64,000 nt of DNA from Candidatus Poribacteria bacterium (GTDB taxonomy: Bacteria > Poribacteria > WGA-4E > WGA-3G): NCBI GenBank assembly GCA_028824125.1, contig JAPPES010000159.1:1-64000 (forward strand), written 5' to 3'. Positions 44,389 through 53,800 of this stretch are shown one piece after another. The notes beneath the pieces were generated by a model. The model did not search any database. It was not told the origin of the DNA and worked only from the letters and a program-made list of their open reading frames with translations. The first letter of the stretch is position 1; every line of letters begins with the position of its first letter. Made by a program: the position numbers and the translations under genes.

Positions 44389-45573
44389 TCAACGTCCATA
44401 CTGTTTCATCACCTGCTTCAACTTTTCCAACGGAATAGCCTGCATTGTCCGACCGTTACGTCCTGTCATTGTCGTTGCCATTGTCATTGAGTTGATAATC
44501 GCCTCCTCAGTCGCCTCAATCGCTGCCGCAAAAAGCAAACTCAGACGGTTGTTAACTGCCATCTGAATCTGAAAAGTACCATTTTCGGTGTTTCTCGGAA
44601 AAACATTTGCAGTTGAAAACGCAATCACAAACTCACCACTGCTGTCTGTGCTCGGTGTACCTGTGCGTGCAAGACCGTGGGTTGCACGGATTGCTAATTG
44701 CTTCAACTGACGGTGCGTCAAAGGCGCATCCGTTGCGATAACAATAATAAACGAGCCGTCCCGTCCCGGTTTCAATTGAGCATCTTCTAATGCCTTGCCG
44801 ACCGGCACGCCGTCAACGCGTAATTGGTGTCGTCTGCCACCGTTTGAGTTTACCAATACACCGACTTTCCACCCACCTCTGCTTAGTGGAAGAACCCGCG
44901 AAGCTGTGCCGATACCTGCTTTGAACCCGTAGCATCGCATACCTGTGCCGCCACCGACACATCCCTCTGCAACCGGACCAGATTTTGCCTTTTCGATTGC
45001 CGCAATCGCGTGTTCAGGTTTTACGTGGAGTCCACTGATGTCATTTAGCCCGCCATCGTAGCATTCCGCAACAATAGGAAGGATAATATTATCGTCAGGG
45101 TATCGTTTCACAATATATCGCACAACACCATCGTGAACAGCACCAACACTCAGCGTATTTGTTAGTAAAATCGGAGATTCTATCCATCCTGCCTGATTGA
45201 TTCGCGCGATACCAGTGGCTTCACCGTTACCGTGGATAGTATGCGCCGCACCGAAAAATCGCACCTTCCAAATATCATCGTGCGGGAGGATAGCGGTAAC
45301 ACCCGTGCGAATTGAATCACCCTCGTTTAGCGTGACGTGTCCCACCTTGACACCGGGAACGTCGGTAATAGCATTGTGTTCACCCGTAGGAAGTGTGCCG
45401 ATGTGAATGCCGAGTTCGCGCGCCCGCGCTCTGAGATCCTCTGCATCCGCAAAATTCACTAACTGTACTAAAAATGCACAGATAGCCAAAAAAACGAGAA
45501 TTTTGAAGTAGGCAAATAAACTGGTGGTAGTTCCTGTTTCATATTTTCTGATTGAAATTATATATGTGTTCAT
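44389..45573 (-). CDS. P1 (DmpA-like) self-processing aminopeptidase, exported
   Basis: 394 residues. A hydrophobic segment at about 20-44 (YFKILVFLAICAFLVQLVNFADAE) acts as signal. The mature part has NAITDVPGVKVGHVTL, TAILPHDD, HGNGEATGIARINQAG, the family motif GGGTGMRCYGFKAGIGTASR, and the autocleavage site RDG/S274-FIIVIATDAP: cleavage before Ser274 gives alpha and beta chains with Ser274 as nucleophile. The family removes N-terminal D- or L-amino acids. Its ATG overlaps the DUF4416 TGA, so the two are co-translated. Confidence 0.92.
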   Translation of the reverse strand: MNTYIISIRKYETGTTTSLFAYFKILVFLAICAFLVQLVNFADAEDLRARARELGIHIGTLPTGEHNAITDVPGVKVGHVTLNEGDSIRTGVTAILPHDDIWKVRFFGAAHTIHGNGEATGIARINQAGWIESPILLTNTLSVGAVHDGVVRYIVKRYPDDNIILPIVAECYDGGLNDISGLHVKPEHAIAAIEKAKSGPVAEGCVGGGTGMRCYGFKAGIGTASRVLPLSRGGWKVGVLVNSNGGRRHQLRVDGVPVGKALEDAQLKPGRDGSFIIVIATDAPLTHRQLKQLAIRATHGLARTGTPSTDSSGEFVIAFSTANVFPRNTENGTFQIQMAVNNRLSLLFAAAIEATEEAIINSMTMATTMTGRNGRTMQAIPLEKLKQVMKQYGR

Positions 45574-46100
45574 GCGTTAAGTTGCTCCCTGTATATTGTG
45601 CGGATTTGATTAAAAATAGCAATGTAAGTTGGGGAACGATAATCCGGATAAGTCCATTCCCACGGTTGAAACGTTTTACGATAGAAACGAAGCGTAATTT
45701 CTGCATAAATTCCGTCACGGAGATAGATACGGTGAGCGTGGTCCTTCGTTGACGCAAGCACCAGCTTTGCCATGCAGACGTACCCCACATCTAAATTGAC
45801 GCGCCTCCGTGAGGTGACTTTTTCTGCAAAGGCTTGTTCTATCTCATTCGTCCAGAGTTTTTTGCCTGCCAACGTCCCAGCATCAATCAGATTCTCGAAA
45901 CTAATAAACTGACGTTGCAGCCCTTTTCCCATCTCAGCTTCGTAATAATTCGTGCTGGTAAAAGGTAAAAGTTCACTCCTATAGTCAATGGTACCAAATT
46001 GATCCGTGAGTTCTTGATAGACATTCGGAAGAATTGAGGGTTCCGCTGTCAGAACACCGATTATCGCTTTTACAGGTAATTGTTCTCTAAATGTTCCCAT
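45570..46100 (-). CDS. DUF4416 family protein
   Basis: 176 residues from the ATG giving MGTFREQLPVKAIIGVL; a longer frame upstream lacks support. Recognisable DUF4416 motifs: TNYYEAEMGKGLQRQFISFENLI, KLWTNEIEQAF, RRVNLDVGYVCMAKLVLASTKDHAHRIYLRDGIYAEITL, WTYPDYRSPTY. Function unknown. It is the first gene of a two-gene operon with the P1 peptidase and is divergent from rpoB. Confidence 0.88.
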   Translation of the reverse strand: MGTFREQLPVKAIIGVLTAEPSILPNVYQELTDQFGTIDYRSELLPFTSTNYYEAEMGKGLQRQFISFENLIDAGTLAGKKLWTNEIEQAFAEKVTSRRRVNLDVGYVCMAKLVLASTKDHAHRIYLRDGIYAEITLRFYRKTFQPWEWTYPDYRSPTYIAIFNQIRTIYREQLNA

Positions 46101-46208
46101 AATTTTCGTGTGACAGATAATTTTACGATACCCCAACGTTAAATTATTACATTTTTGTGTAAAATATGCGCCCAAACTTAAAATATTCACAATTTTCTAC
46201 ATTTTTTC

Positions 46209-46237
46209 TTGACATTTTGTAAACCCTAATGTATAAT
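46209..46237 (+). promoter_or_regulatory. perfect-consensus sigma70-type promoter of rpoBC
   Basis: TTGACA (46209-46214), 17-bp spacer, TATAAT (46232-46237): all 12 consensus positions match. The predicted +1 is about 46244, about 424 bases before the rpoB start. Confidence 0.9.
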
Positions 46238-46243
46238 TATACG

Positions 46244-46667
46244 TTACGCTTTTAAGAAGTTACTGAAGTGTGTGTCTTAAAAGTGACTTTTAGAGAAGTA
46301 TATAACTTCTACAAAAAATAGGCAACTGTTTTTGCATCTAAATGAGGGTGTTTATAAATTATTTAGTTGTTGTACCACGATGTTTTCGGTACTTCACAGG
46401 TCTCTTTTTTCAGGCATGTGAGGTCAAGTGTTTTTTCGCGTCCACTACCTAAGAGTAGCAAATAGCGTCACATACCGCTCTGCTGGAGTCGGGGAGATTG
46501 AGCCAGCAAAAAGACGAACCATTTAACCTGTGGTGCCTTTTAATTTTATGAACCCTATCAAAATCAGGTGACATTCGGTCTTCTGTGAATTCATATTTTC
46601 TTTAATACCAACAACCTAATCGGACAAATTCTTCAACCCCATCAGCGATCCACGCAAGGTGAAATTT
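46244..46667 (+). other. long structured 5' leader of rpoBC
   Basis: About 424 untranslated bases. Hairpins visible: cttttaaga (about 46249) with tcttaaaag (about 46274), agaagt/acttct (about 46294-46310), and a tgctgg...ccagca stem near 46482-46508. No ribosomal protein gene or leader ORF of note was found. It could be an autoregulatory or attenuation region, but I recognise no known RNA family. Confidence 0.5.
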
Positions 46668-49600
46668 ATGCCCAATACAAAAACTAATGGAAGTTCAGCA
46701 GCGTTACGAGAACGTGGTTCCTTTGCCAAAACCCCTTCAGTTCTTAAACTGCCCGACTTAATTGAGACCCAAAAACGATCCTACGCCGCATTTTTACAAC
46801 GTTTTGTCCCGGAAGATGAACGTGAGTCAAAAGGGTTACAGGCGTTGTTCAAGGAAGTGTTTCCGATTTATGATTTTAAAGAGACGACCAGTCTTGAATT
46901 TGTGAGTTATACGCTTAGCCCACCGACACACGATCTTTCAGATTGTCAAGCGCGCGGACTAAACTATCAGGTAAGGGTACAAGTTCGTTTAATGTGTGTT
47001 GAACGCGAAAAGGATCAGGATACCGGACAGACGCGTGTTTTAGATATCACCGAATCGGATGTATACCTCGGCGATATCCCTTTGATGACTGAGAATGGAA
47101 CTTTCATCATTAACGGGTCCGAACGGGTAATTGTCAATCAATTACATCGGTCTCCTGGCGTAATTTTTCTTGATAAATCAACTTCAACAAGCACACAAAA
47201 ACTGCCAACCGGCCAGATAATTCCCTATCGAGGAGCATGGATAGAGTTTGAATTCGATTCAAAGGATTGCATCCACGTCCGATTAGACCGAAAGAAAAAA
47301 CTATTAGCTACCGTGTTATTACGTGCACTCGGCTGGGAAACAGATGCGGAAATCCTAAAACTTTTCAGCAGCACAGAGGTTGTTCCGATGACGCAAGATG
47401 TCATTGGACGTGTCATCGCTGAACCCGTCGTCGATGCCGATTCAGGCGAAGTGCTGCTTGAAGCAAACACAAAGTTGTCTGAGATAGAATTTGATCGACT
47501 CACCGAGAATAAGGTGGCAGAGGTGGAAGTGTTGGTGAAATCAGATGAACAGGAACTTCGATATTTGCGGAATACGCTTTCACGTGACACGGTCAAGGCG
47601 TATGCAGGAGGAACATTGCAAGAGGGTGCCCTGCTTGAGATATTCCGCACCTTACGACCTGGTGATGCGCCAACACGCGATGCAGCGGCAGCTTGTTTGG
47701 AACGTCTCTTTTTTGATGGTGCACGCTACGATTTAGGCACCGTTGGCAGATACAAACTCAACTCACAACTTAGTGATTTGCCTGTTTATATTGATGAATC
47801 CGGTGAAACACCATCGGAAGAGATGCGGGTGCTGCGCAAGGAAGATATTGCAGCTACCTTACAAAACTTGATGAACATCCGAAATGGGCATAGAGATGTA
47901 GACGATTTGGACCATCTCGGTAATCGTCGAGTACGCGTTATCGGGGAACTCCTTGAGAATCAATTCCGTATCGCACTACTGCAAATACGTCGTGCAGCCC
48001 GCGAAAAACTAAGCACTGTCTCTGACGCACAGCAGAAGAACCCTAAGAATTTGGTTAATCCGAAGCCACTCATGATGTCACTCCGAGAGTTTTTCGGATC
48101 TAACCAACTTTCCCAATTCATGCAACAGATAAATCCGTTGGATGAACTCACCCATAAACGGCGTATTTCGGCGATTGGTCCCGGAGGTTTGCATCGTGAT
48201 CGTGCCACCGCAGCGGTTCGAGATGTCCACCGTACGCATTATGGACGTGTTTGTCCTTTAGAAACACCTGAGGGCCCCTCTATCGGTCTCATTGTGTCTT
48301 TGGCAACTTTTGCGCGTGTTAATCCGTACGGATTTTTAGAAACACCTTACCGTGCGGTCCGCAAAGGAAAAATCACTGAGGATGTTGAATATTTAACAGC
48401 AGATGCAGAGGACAAGTACAACATTGCCCCCGCAGATGCTATATCTTCTCGTCATAAATCAAAAATACTTCGTAGCCGAAAAGGTGAGGAAGTGCTTGAG
48501 CGTAATCTCACAGAGATAGACTACATCGGTATTGCCCCACAACAAATTGTGGGTGTTTCCGCTGCGCTCGTGCCTTTTTTAGAGCATGAAGACGCGAACC
48601 GTGCTCTGATGGGTGCTAACCACCAACGACAAGCAGTACCACTCATCCGCCCAGAGGCCCCGTGGGTCGGCACCGGTATGGAACATCGCGCTGCGCGTGA
48701 TGCTAATGCCATGATTATCGCACAACGTGGCGGTGTCATTTCCAGTGTTGATGCTGAAGAAATATTAATTCACACTGGGCAAGCACTTCATGTTGAAGAA
48801 GGTGAGCATGCTTTCAGTGAAATGGGGTACGATGTCTATAAACTGAAAAACTTCAAGCGGAGTAACAGCGGCACCTGTATCCATCAACGTCCACGCGTGA
48901 ATATAGGGGATGTTGTTGAAGCCGGTGATGTTATCGCCGATGGCACAGCCACCGAAGGCGGTGAACTCGCACTCGGAAGAAATATATTGTGTGCCTATAT
49001 GCCGTGGGGTGGACACAACTTTGAAGACTCAATCCTCATCAGCGAGTCGCTCATAAAAGACGACACGTTTACCTCTATCCATATTGAAGAATTCGAAGTC
49101 GCCGCGAGGCAAACCAAAATGGGGGACGAGGAGATTACACGTGATATTCCAAACATGTCTGCCCGCAGCCTTGCACAACTTGATGACGAAGGTATCATTC
49201 GGATAGGTAGTGTCGTGGGAACTGGTAGTATTCTCGTTGGCAAGATCTCACCGAAAGGTGAAAGTGAATATGGCCCTGAAGAAAAACTCCTACGCGCGAT
49301 TTTCGGTGAAAAAGTCAAAGAAGTTAAAGATGCCTCTGCCTATACCCGCCCCGGCGTAGAAGGGGTAGTCATTGATGTAAAGGTATTCTCCCGTCACGCA
49401 ACCCCTAACAGCGAGCAAACCGCCTGGCGCCAAGAAGCACTCCGTAAACAGATTGAGCAAACGTGGCAGGAACAGTGTGGACAGGTCGCTGAACGTTTGA
49501 CAGAAGAACTACGGGAGACTTTGGTCAACAAAGAACTCGCTTTTCCAACAACTTTCAGTGATGATAATAAGACTGCGGATGGTGAAGATATTGAATCACC

Positions 49601-50687
49601 ACAGCAGTTGGAAGTAGGAGACGTGTTAACACGCGAATATCTGGAGGCGCTCTCACAAAGTGAACTTGAAGCGCTTCAGATTACAGATACAGACGTAACG
49701 GCATACATCAAAAATCTCCAAGAACTTGCTGCTGGCCGCATCAATGCCTATACGCAGGAAAAAGAGGTAGCACTGGAGAAACTTGATGCGGGCGAAGAGT
49801 TGAAACCGGGTATTTTGAAACTTGTCAAAGTCTATGTTGCAAGTCGTCGACCCATCTCTATCGGCGATAAAATGGCAGGACGCTATGGAAATAAAGGCGT
49901 TGTGGCGAAGATTCTACCTGAAGAAGATATGCCATATCTACCGGATGGCAGCCCTGTTGATATAGTTTTGAATCCTCTCGGTGTGCCTTCTCGGATGAAT
50001 GTTGGGCAAATTCTTGAGATACACTTGGGGTTAGCATGCAAAGAACTTGGTCGGTATGTTGCTTCACCTGTATTTGACGGGGCTACAGAGGAAGAGGTAT
50101 TTGAGGAATTAGCGAAAACGGATTTACCCGAAAATGTCAAACAGACAGGTAAAAGCGTCCTCTACGATGGACGAACTGGTGAACCGTTCGGACAGGAAGT
50201 TACAGTTGGTTATGTCTATTTTCTCAAGCTGAATCACCTCGTCGCGGATAAAATGCACGCCCGTTCAACAGGCCCTTACTCCTTGGTAACGCAGCAGCCT
50301 TTAGGCGGTAAAGCACAACACGGTGGTCAACGCCTCGGTGAGATGGAAGTATGGGCATTAGAGGCTTATGGCGCAGCACACACGTTACAAGAGATGTTGA
50401 CTATCAAGTCGGACGACGTAAAAGGTAGAACCAAAATCTATGAATCTATCGTGAAGGGACAAAGTCCCTTAAAACCTGGCACCCCTGAATCTTTCAACGT
50501 GTTGGTAAGAGAACTGCAGAGTCTCGGTTTAAATGTTGAGTTAGCTGAAGGTGATCCTGTAGAAGTTGACTCCGAAGAAGTCGGACTCCATGAAGCAGAA
50601 TTCCCGATCCTGCATACGTTGGATACAATGGAACCCATAGATGAGGAACCAACTCTGAAACTCACATGGGACACCGATGATGAATAG
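46668..50687 (+). CDS. rpoB: RNA polymerase beta subunit
   Basis: 1339 residues from the ATG with AAGGTG 6 bases upstream; a GTG at 46659 is the alternative. Conserved regions: GTFIINGSERVIVNQLHRSPGV, the Rif region FFGSNQLSQFMQQINPLDELTHKRRISAIGPGGL, RVCPLETPEGPSIGLI, the active-site-proximal MPWGGHNFEDSILISESL, GDKMAGRYGNKGVV, and QPLGGKAQHGGQRLGEMEVWALEAYGAA at the C-terminal side. The Rif region departs from E. coli at D516 (Gln) and N518 (Ile). It is the first gene of its transcript; rplJ/rplL are not upstream, the neighbour there being a divergent DUF4416 gene. Confidence 0.98.
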   Translation: MPNTKTNGSSAALRERGSFAKTPSVLKLPDLIETQKRSYAAFLQRFVPEDERESKGLQALFKEVFPIYDFKETTSLEFVSYTLSPPTHDLSDCQARGLNYQVRVQVRLMCVEREKDQDTGQTRVLDITESDVYLGDIPLMTENGTFIINGSERVIVNQLHRSPGVIFLDKSTSTSTQKLPTGQIIPYRGAWIEFEFDSKDCIHVRLDRKKKLLATVLLRALGWETDAEILKLFSSTEVVPMTQDVIGRVIAEPVVDADSGEVLLEANTKLSEIEFDRLTENKVAEVEVLVKSDEQELRYLRNTLSRDTVKAYAGGTLQEGALLEIFRTLRPGDAPTRDAAAACLERLFFDGARYDLGTVGRYKLNSQLSDLPVYIDESGETPSEEMRVLRKEDIAATLQNLMNIRNGHRDVDDLDHLGNRRVRVIGELLENQFRIALLQIRRAAREKLSTVSDAQQKNPKNLVNPKPLMMSLREFFGSNQLSQFMQQINPLDELTHKRRISAIGPGGLHRDRATAAVRDVHRTHYGRVCPLETPEGPSIGLIVSLATFARVNPYGFLETPYRAVRKGKITEDVEYLTADAEDKYNIAPADAISSRHKSKILRSRKGEEVLERNLTEIDYIGIAPQQIVGVSAALVPFLEHEDANRALMGANHQRQAVPLIRPEAPWVGTGMEHRAARDANAMIIAQRGGVISSVDAEEILIHTGQALHVEEGEHAFSEMGYDVYKLKNFKRSNSGTCIHQRPRVNIGDVVEAGDVIADGTATEGGELALGRNILCAYMPWGGHNFEDSILISESLIKDDTFTSIHIEEFEVAARQTKMGDEEITRDIPNMSARSLAQLDDEGIIRIGSVVGTGSILVGKISPKGESEYGPEEKLLRAIFGEKVKEVKDASAYTRPGVEGVVIDVKVFSRHATPNSEQTAWRQEALRKQIEQTWQEQCGQVAERLTEELRETLVNKELAFPTTFSDDNKTADGEDIESPQQLEVGDVLTREYLEALSQSELEALQITDTDVTAYIKNLQELAAGRINAYTQEKEVALEKLDAGEELKPGILKLVKVYVASRRPISIGDKMAGRYGNKGVVAKILPEEDMPYLPDGSPVDIVLNPLGVPSRMNVGQILEIHLGLACKELGRYVASPVFDGATEEEVFEELAKTDLPENVKQTGKSVLYDGRTGEPFGQEVTVGYVYFLKLNHLVADKMHARSTGPYSLVTQQPLGGKAQHGGQRLGEMEVWALEAYGAAHTLQEMLTIKSDDVKGRTKIYESIVKGQSPLKPGTPESFNVLVRELQSLGLNVELAEGDPVEVDSEEVGLHEAEFPILHTLDTMEPIDEEPTLKLTWDTDDE

Positions 50688-50813
50688 TTATCAGGTATTA
50701 GTTATTGGTCATCGGTTAAGGACAAGGTTTCTATAGTCAAAACCTCTTAACTGAAAACCGAATGCTGATAACTGATAACCTTTCTTCCGATAACCATATA
50801 AAGGAGCAAAAGA
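50688..50813. repeat. REP-like imperfect palindrome between rpoB and rpoC
   Basis: gttatcaggtattagttatt on the left is partly inverse to aactgaaaaccgaatgctga-taactgataacc on the right. No promoter was recognised. AAGGAG near 50801 is the rpoC SD. It may modulate mRNA stability between the cistrons. Confidence 0.5.
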
Positions 50814-53800
50814 ATGGCAGACAAAGAAAATCGATTTAATCGTATCTCTATCAGTATCGCCTCGCCCGAACAGATAAAAGATTGGGCAAAACGGACAGCC
50901 TGTAAGCGGCGGAATCCGGCAAGCGAAAAAAAATGGAAGTGTCCCGAGAAAGACACCTGTGATTGCGGCGAAATCAAAAAGGCAGAAACGATTAACTACC
51001 GTAGTTTTCGCCCTGAACAGCAAGGTCTATTTTGTGAAGCAACGTTTGGACCACAGAAGGATTTTGAGTGCAGTTGTGGTAAGTACAAACGTATTAAACA
51101 CAAAGGACTTATTTGTGACCAATGTGGCGTTGAGGTGACAAAATCACAAGTCCGAAGAGAACGACTCGGTTACATCAAACTTGCCACCCCAGTTTCTCAT
51201 ATATGGTTTTTTAAAGGAATTCCTTCGCGGCTCGGCACATTTCTGGAACTTGCCTCACGGCAGGTTGAGCGGGTTCTTTACTTTGAAGCATTTATTGTCA
51301 CAGAAGTTATGGATGACAGTTGCGGTTTAGTCGAAAAAGACATCCTCACGGAATCAGAGATGAATGCTAAGCTGCGTGAACATCCAGATTCATTTCAAGC
51401 AGGAACAGGGGCTGAAGCAATTCAGGAACTGCTGCGCAAAATTGATCTTCCCGAAGATGTGAAGAAATTCACAGAGGAACTTGAGGCAACCTCCAGCCAC
51501 CAGAAAAAAGTTAAACTCTCCAAGCAACTCAAGATGGTGGCAGGTTTTGATAAAGCAGAAATGCATCCTGATTGGATGATTCTTGATGTGCTTCCTGTCA
51601 TTAGTCCTGACCTCCGTCCTTTAGTTTCTTTGGAAGGTGGTAGATTTGCTACAAGTGATCTCAATGATCTATATCGCCGTGTAATTAACCGAAACAACCG
51701 TCTACAAAAACTTATCGATCTCCGTTCTCCCGAAGTCATCCTCCGAAATGAAAAACGGATGCTTCAAGAATCCGTTGACGCGTTTTTGGATAACGGCAGA
51801 CACGGGCGACGCGTAACTGGGCCAGGTAAACGCGCGCTCAAATCTTTGTCGGATATCCTCAAAGGTAAAGTCGGGCGTTTCCGACAGAACCTCCTCGGCA
51901 AGCGAGTCGACTATTCTGGCAGAAGTGTCATTGTTGTTGGCCCCGAACTGGAACTGCATCAGTGCGGAGTGCCAAAATTAATGGCTGTCGAACTTTTCAA
52001 GCCGTTCATTATTGAGAAACTTTTGGCATCTGGAGAGGTCCAGACTATCAAACGTGGAAAATATATGACCGAGCACGTTACACCGGACTCACCTGTTTGG
52101 GAAGCATTAGAAGAGGTTATCGCTGACCATCCAGTGTTGTTAAATCGTCCCCCTACGCTCCACAGACTCGGAATTCAGGCGTTCATGCCGGTACTTGTTG
52201 AAGGTAAGTCAATTCGGATTCCGCCTCTCGTTTGTAAGGCGTTCAATGCTGATTTTGATGGCGATCAGATGGCAGTCCATGTGCCGCTGTCTATTGAGGC
52301 ACGAGCAGAAGCGAAATTGTTACTACTAAGTAGCGGTAATATCCTCAAACCTTCCCATGGTGAACCGATTACGGTGCCAGAACTTGATATGATTTTGGGT
52401 GCAAGTTTTCTTACAAAAGCATTACCAGAACACCATAAGCGGGCAGAACAGCTCCACGCTGCATATACAGCAAAATCGGAAGATGCCGAATCAGATGCTG
52501 TTTTCTCATCATTGGACAGTGAAAACTGGGCGAAGCGCCGCTTTACGTCCGTAGATGAGGTAACACATGCACACGGTTGTGGAACGCTCAAACTACATGA
52601 TTCCGTTTCGTTGTTTTTCAAAGGACATCGTGAACCGATCCTTACAACCGTCGGGCGCGTAATCTTCAATGAAGTTCTTCCACATACAAACGGGACTGCT
52701 TCACTCACTTGGAAAGACGAAACGACAGGGATTGAATTGCCATTTTTCAACGAAGAAGCACGCAGCCAACGTTTGTCACAACTTATCAAACGTTGTTTCA
52801 ACGAACTTGGCACTGCTGAAACTGTATCCTTGTTAGATCGGTTGCAGAAACTTAGCTTTGAGTACGCAACCCGCAGTGGAATTTCTCCTGGTATAAAAGA
52901 TTACTTGATACCGCTTGACAAAACAGAAATTCTCGCTGAGGCAAGTAAACAAATTGAACGTTTAAGCGAGGAAAAAAACCTTGAGGCAGAGGAATTAGAG
53001 AACCAGAAGATTCGGATATGGTATGATGCTTCCGAAAAAATTGAAGAGGCGATGTTCACCGCGCTGCCAGCAACAGAAACGTATCTGGTCGAACAAGGTA
53101 AAGAAGTAGAGGGGTTTAGTCCGGTACATCTGATGGCAGATAGTGGTGCCCGCGCGCGTAAAAATCCATTTATCCAAATTAGTGCTATCGTTGGATTGAA
53201 ATCCAAGCAAAGCGGTGAGATTCTCTCTACACCGATTCAATCTTCTTATCGGGAAGGTTTGGATGTGCTTGACTACTTTACTTCAACCTATGGGTCACGT
53301 AAGGGTTTGGTGGATACCGCTATGAAAACCGCCGCCTCTGGATACCTCACGCGGAAACTTGTTGATGTGGCGCAGGATGTGATGATTACCGAAGAGGATT
53401 GCGGAACAACGCACGGTATCCTCAAATTCACTACAGACGCAGGCGCAATTGGGTTCAAGATTAGTGGACGTATCACCGTAGATCCCGTTATACATCCCGC
53501 AACAGAGGAGATACTCATTGAGAGTGATACGTTGATTACACCGCAGATGGCACAAGTTATTGAGGAAGCGGAAGTTCCAAGTGTCCGTGTTCGATCTATA
53601 CTTACTTGTGAGACGGAAAAAGGTGTCTGTGCAGCCTGCTACGGTGCTGATTTGACATCAGGACAACGTGCCAATGTTGGAGAGGCTATCGGCATTATCG
53701 CAGCGCAATCTATCGGTGAACCCGGAACACAGTTGACAATGCGTACGTTCCATACAGGCGGTGTGGTTGAAGATATGAGTGAACGCCTTGCACGGAAGAT

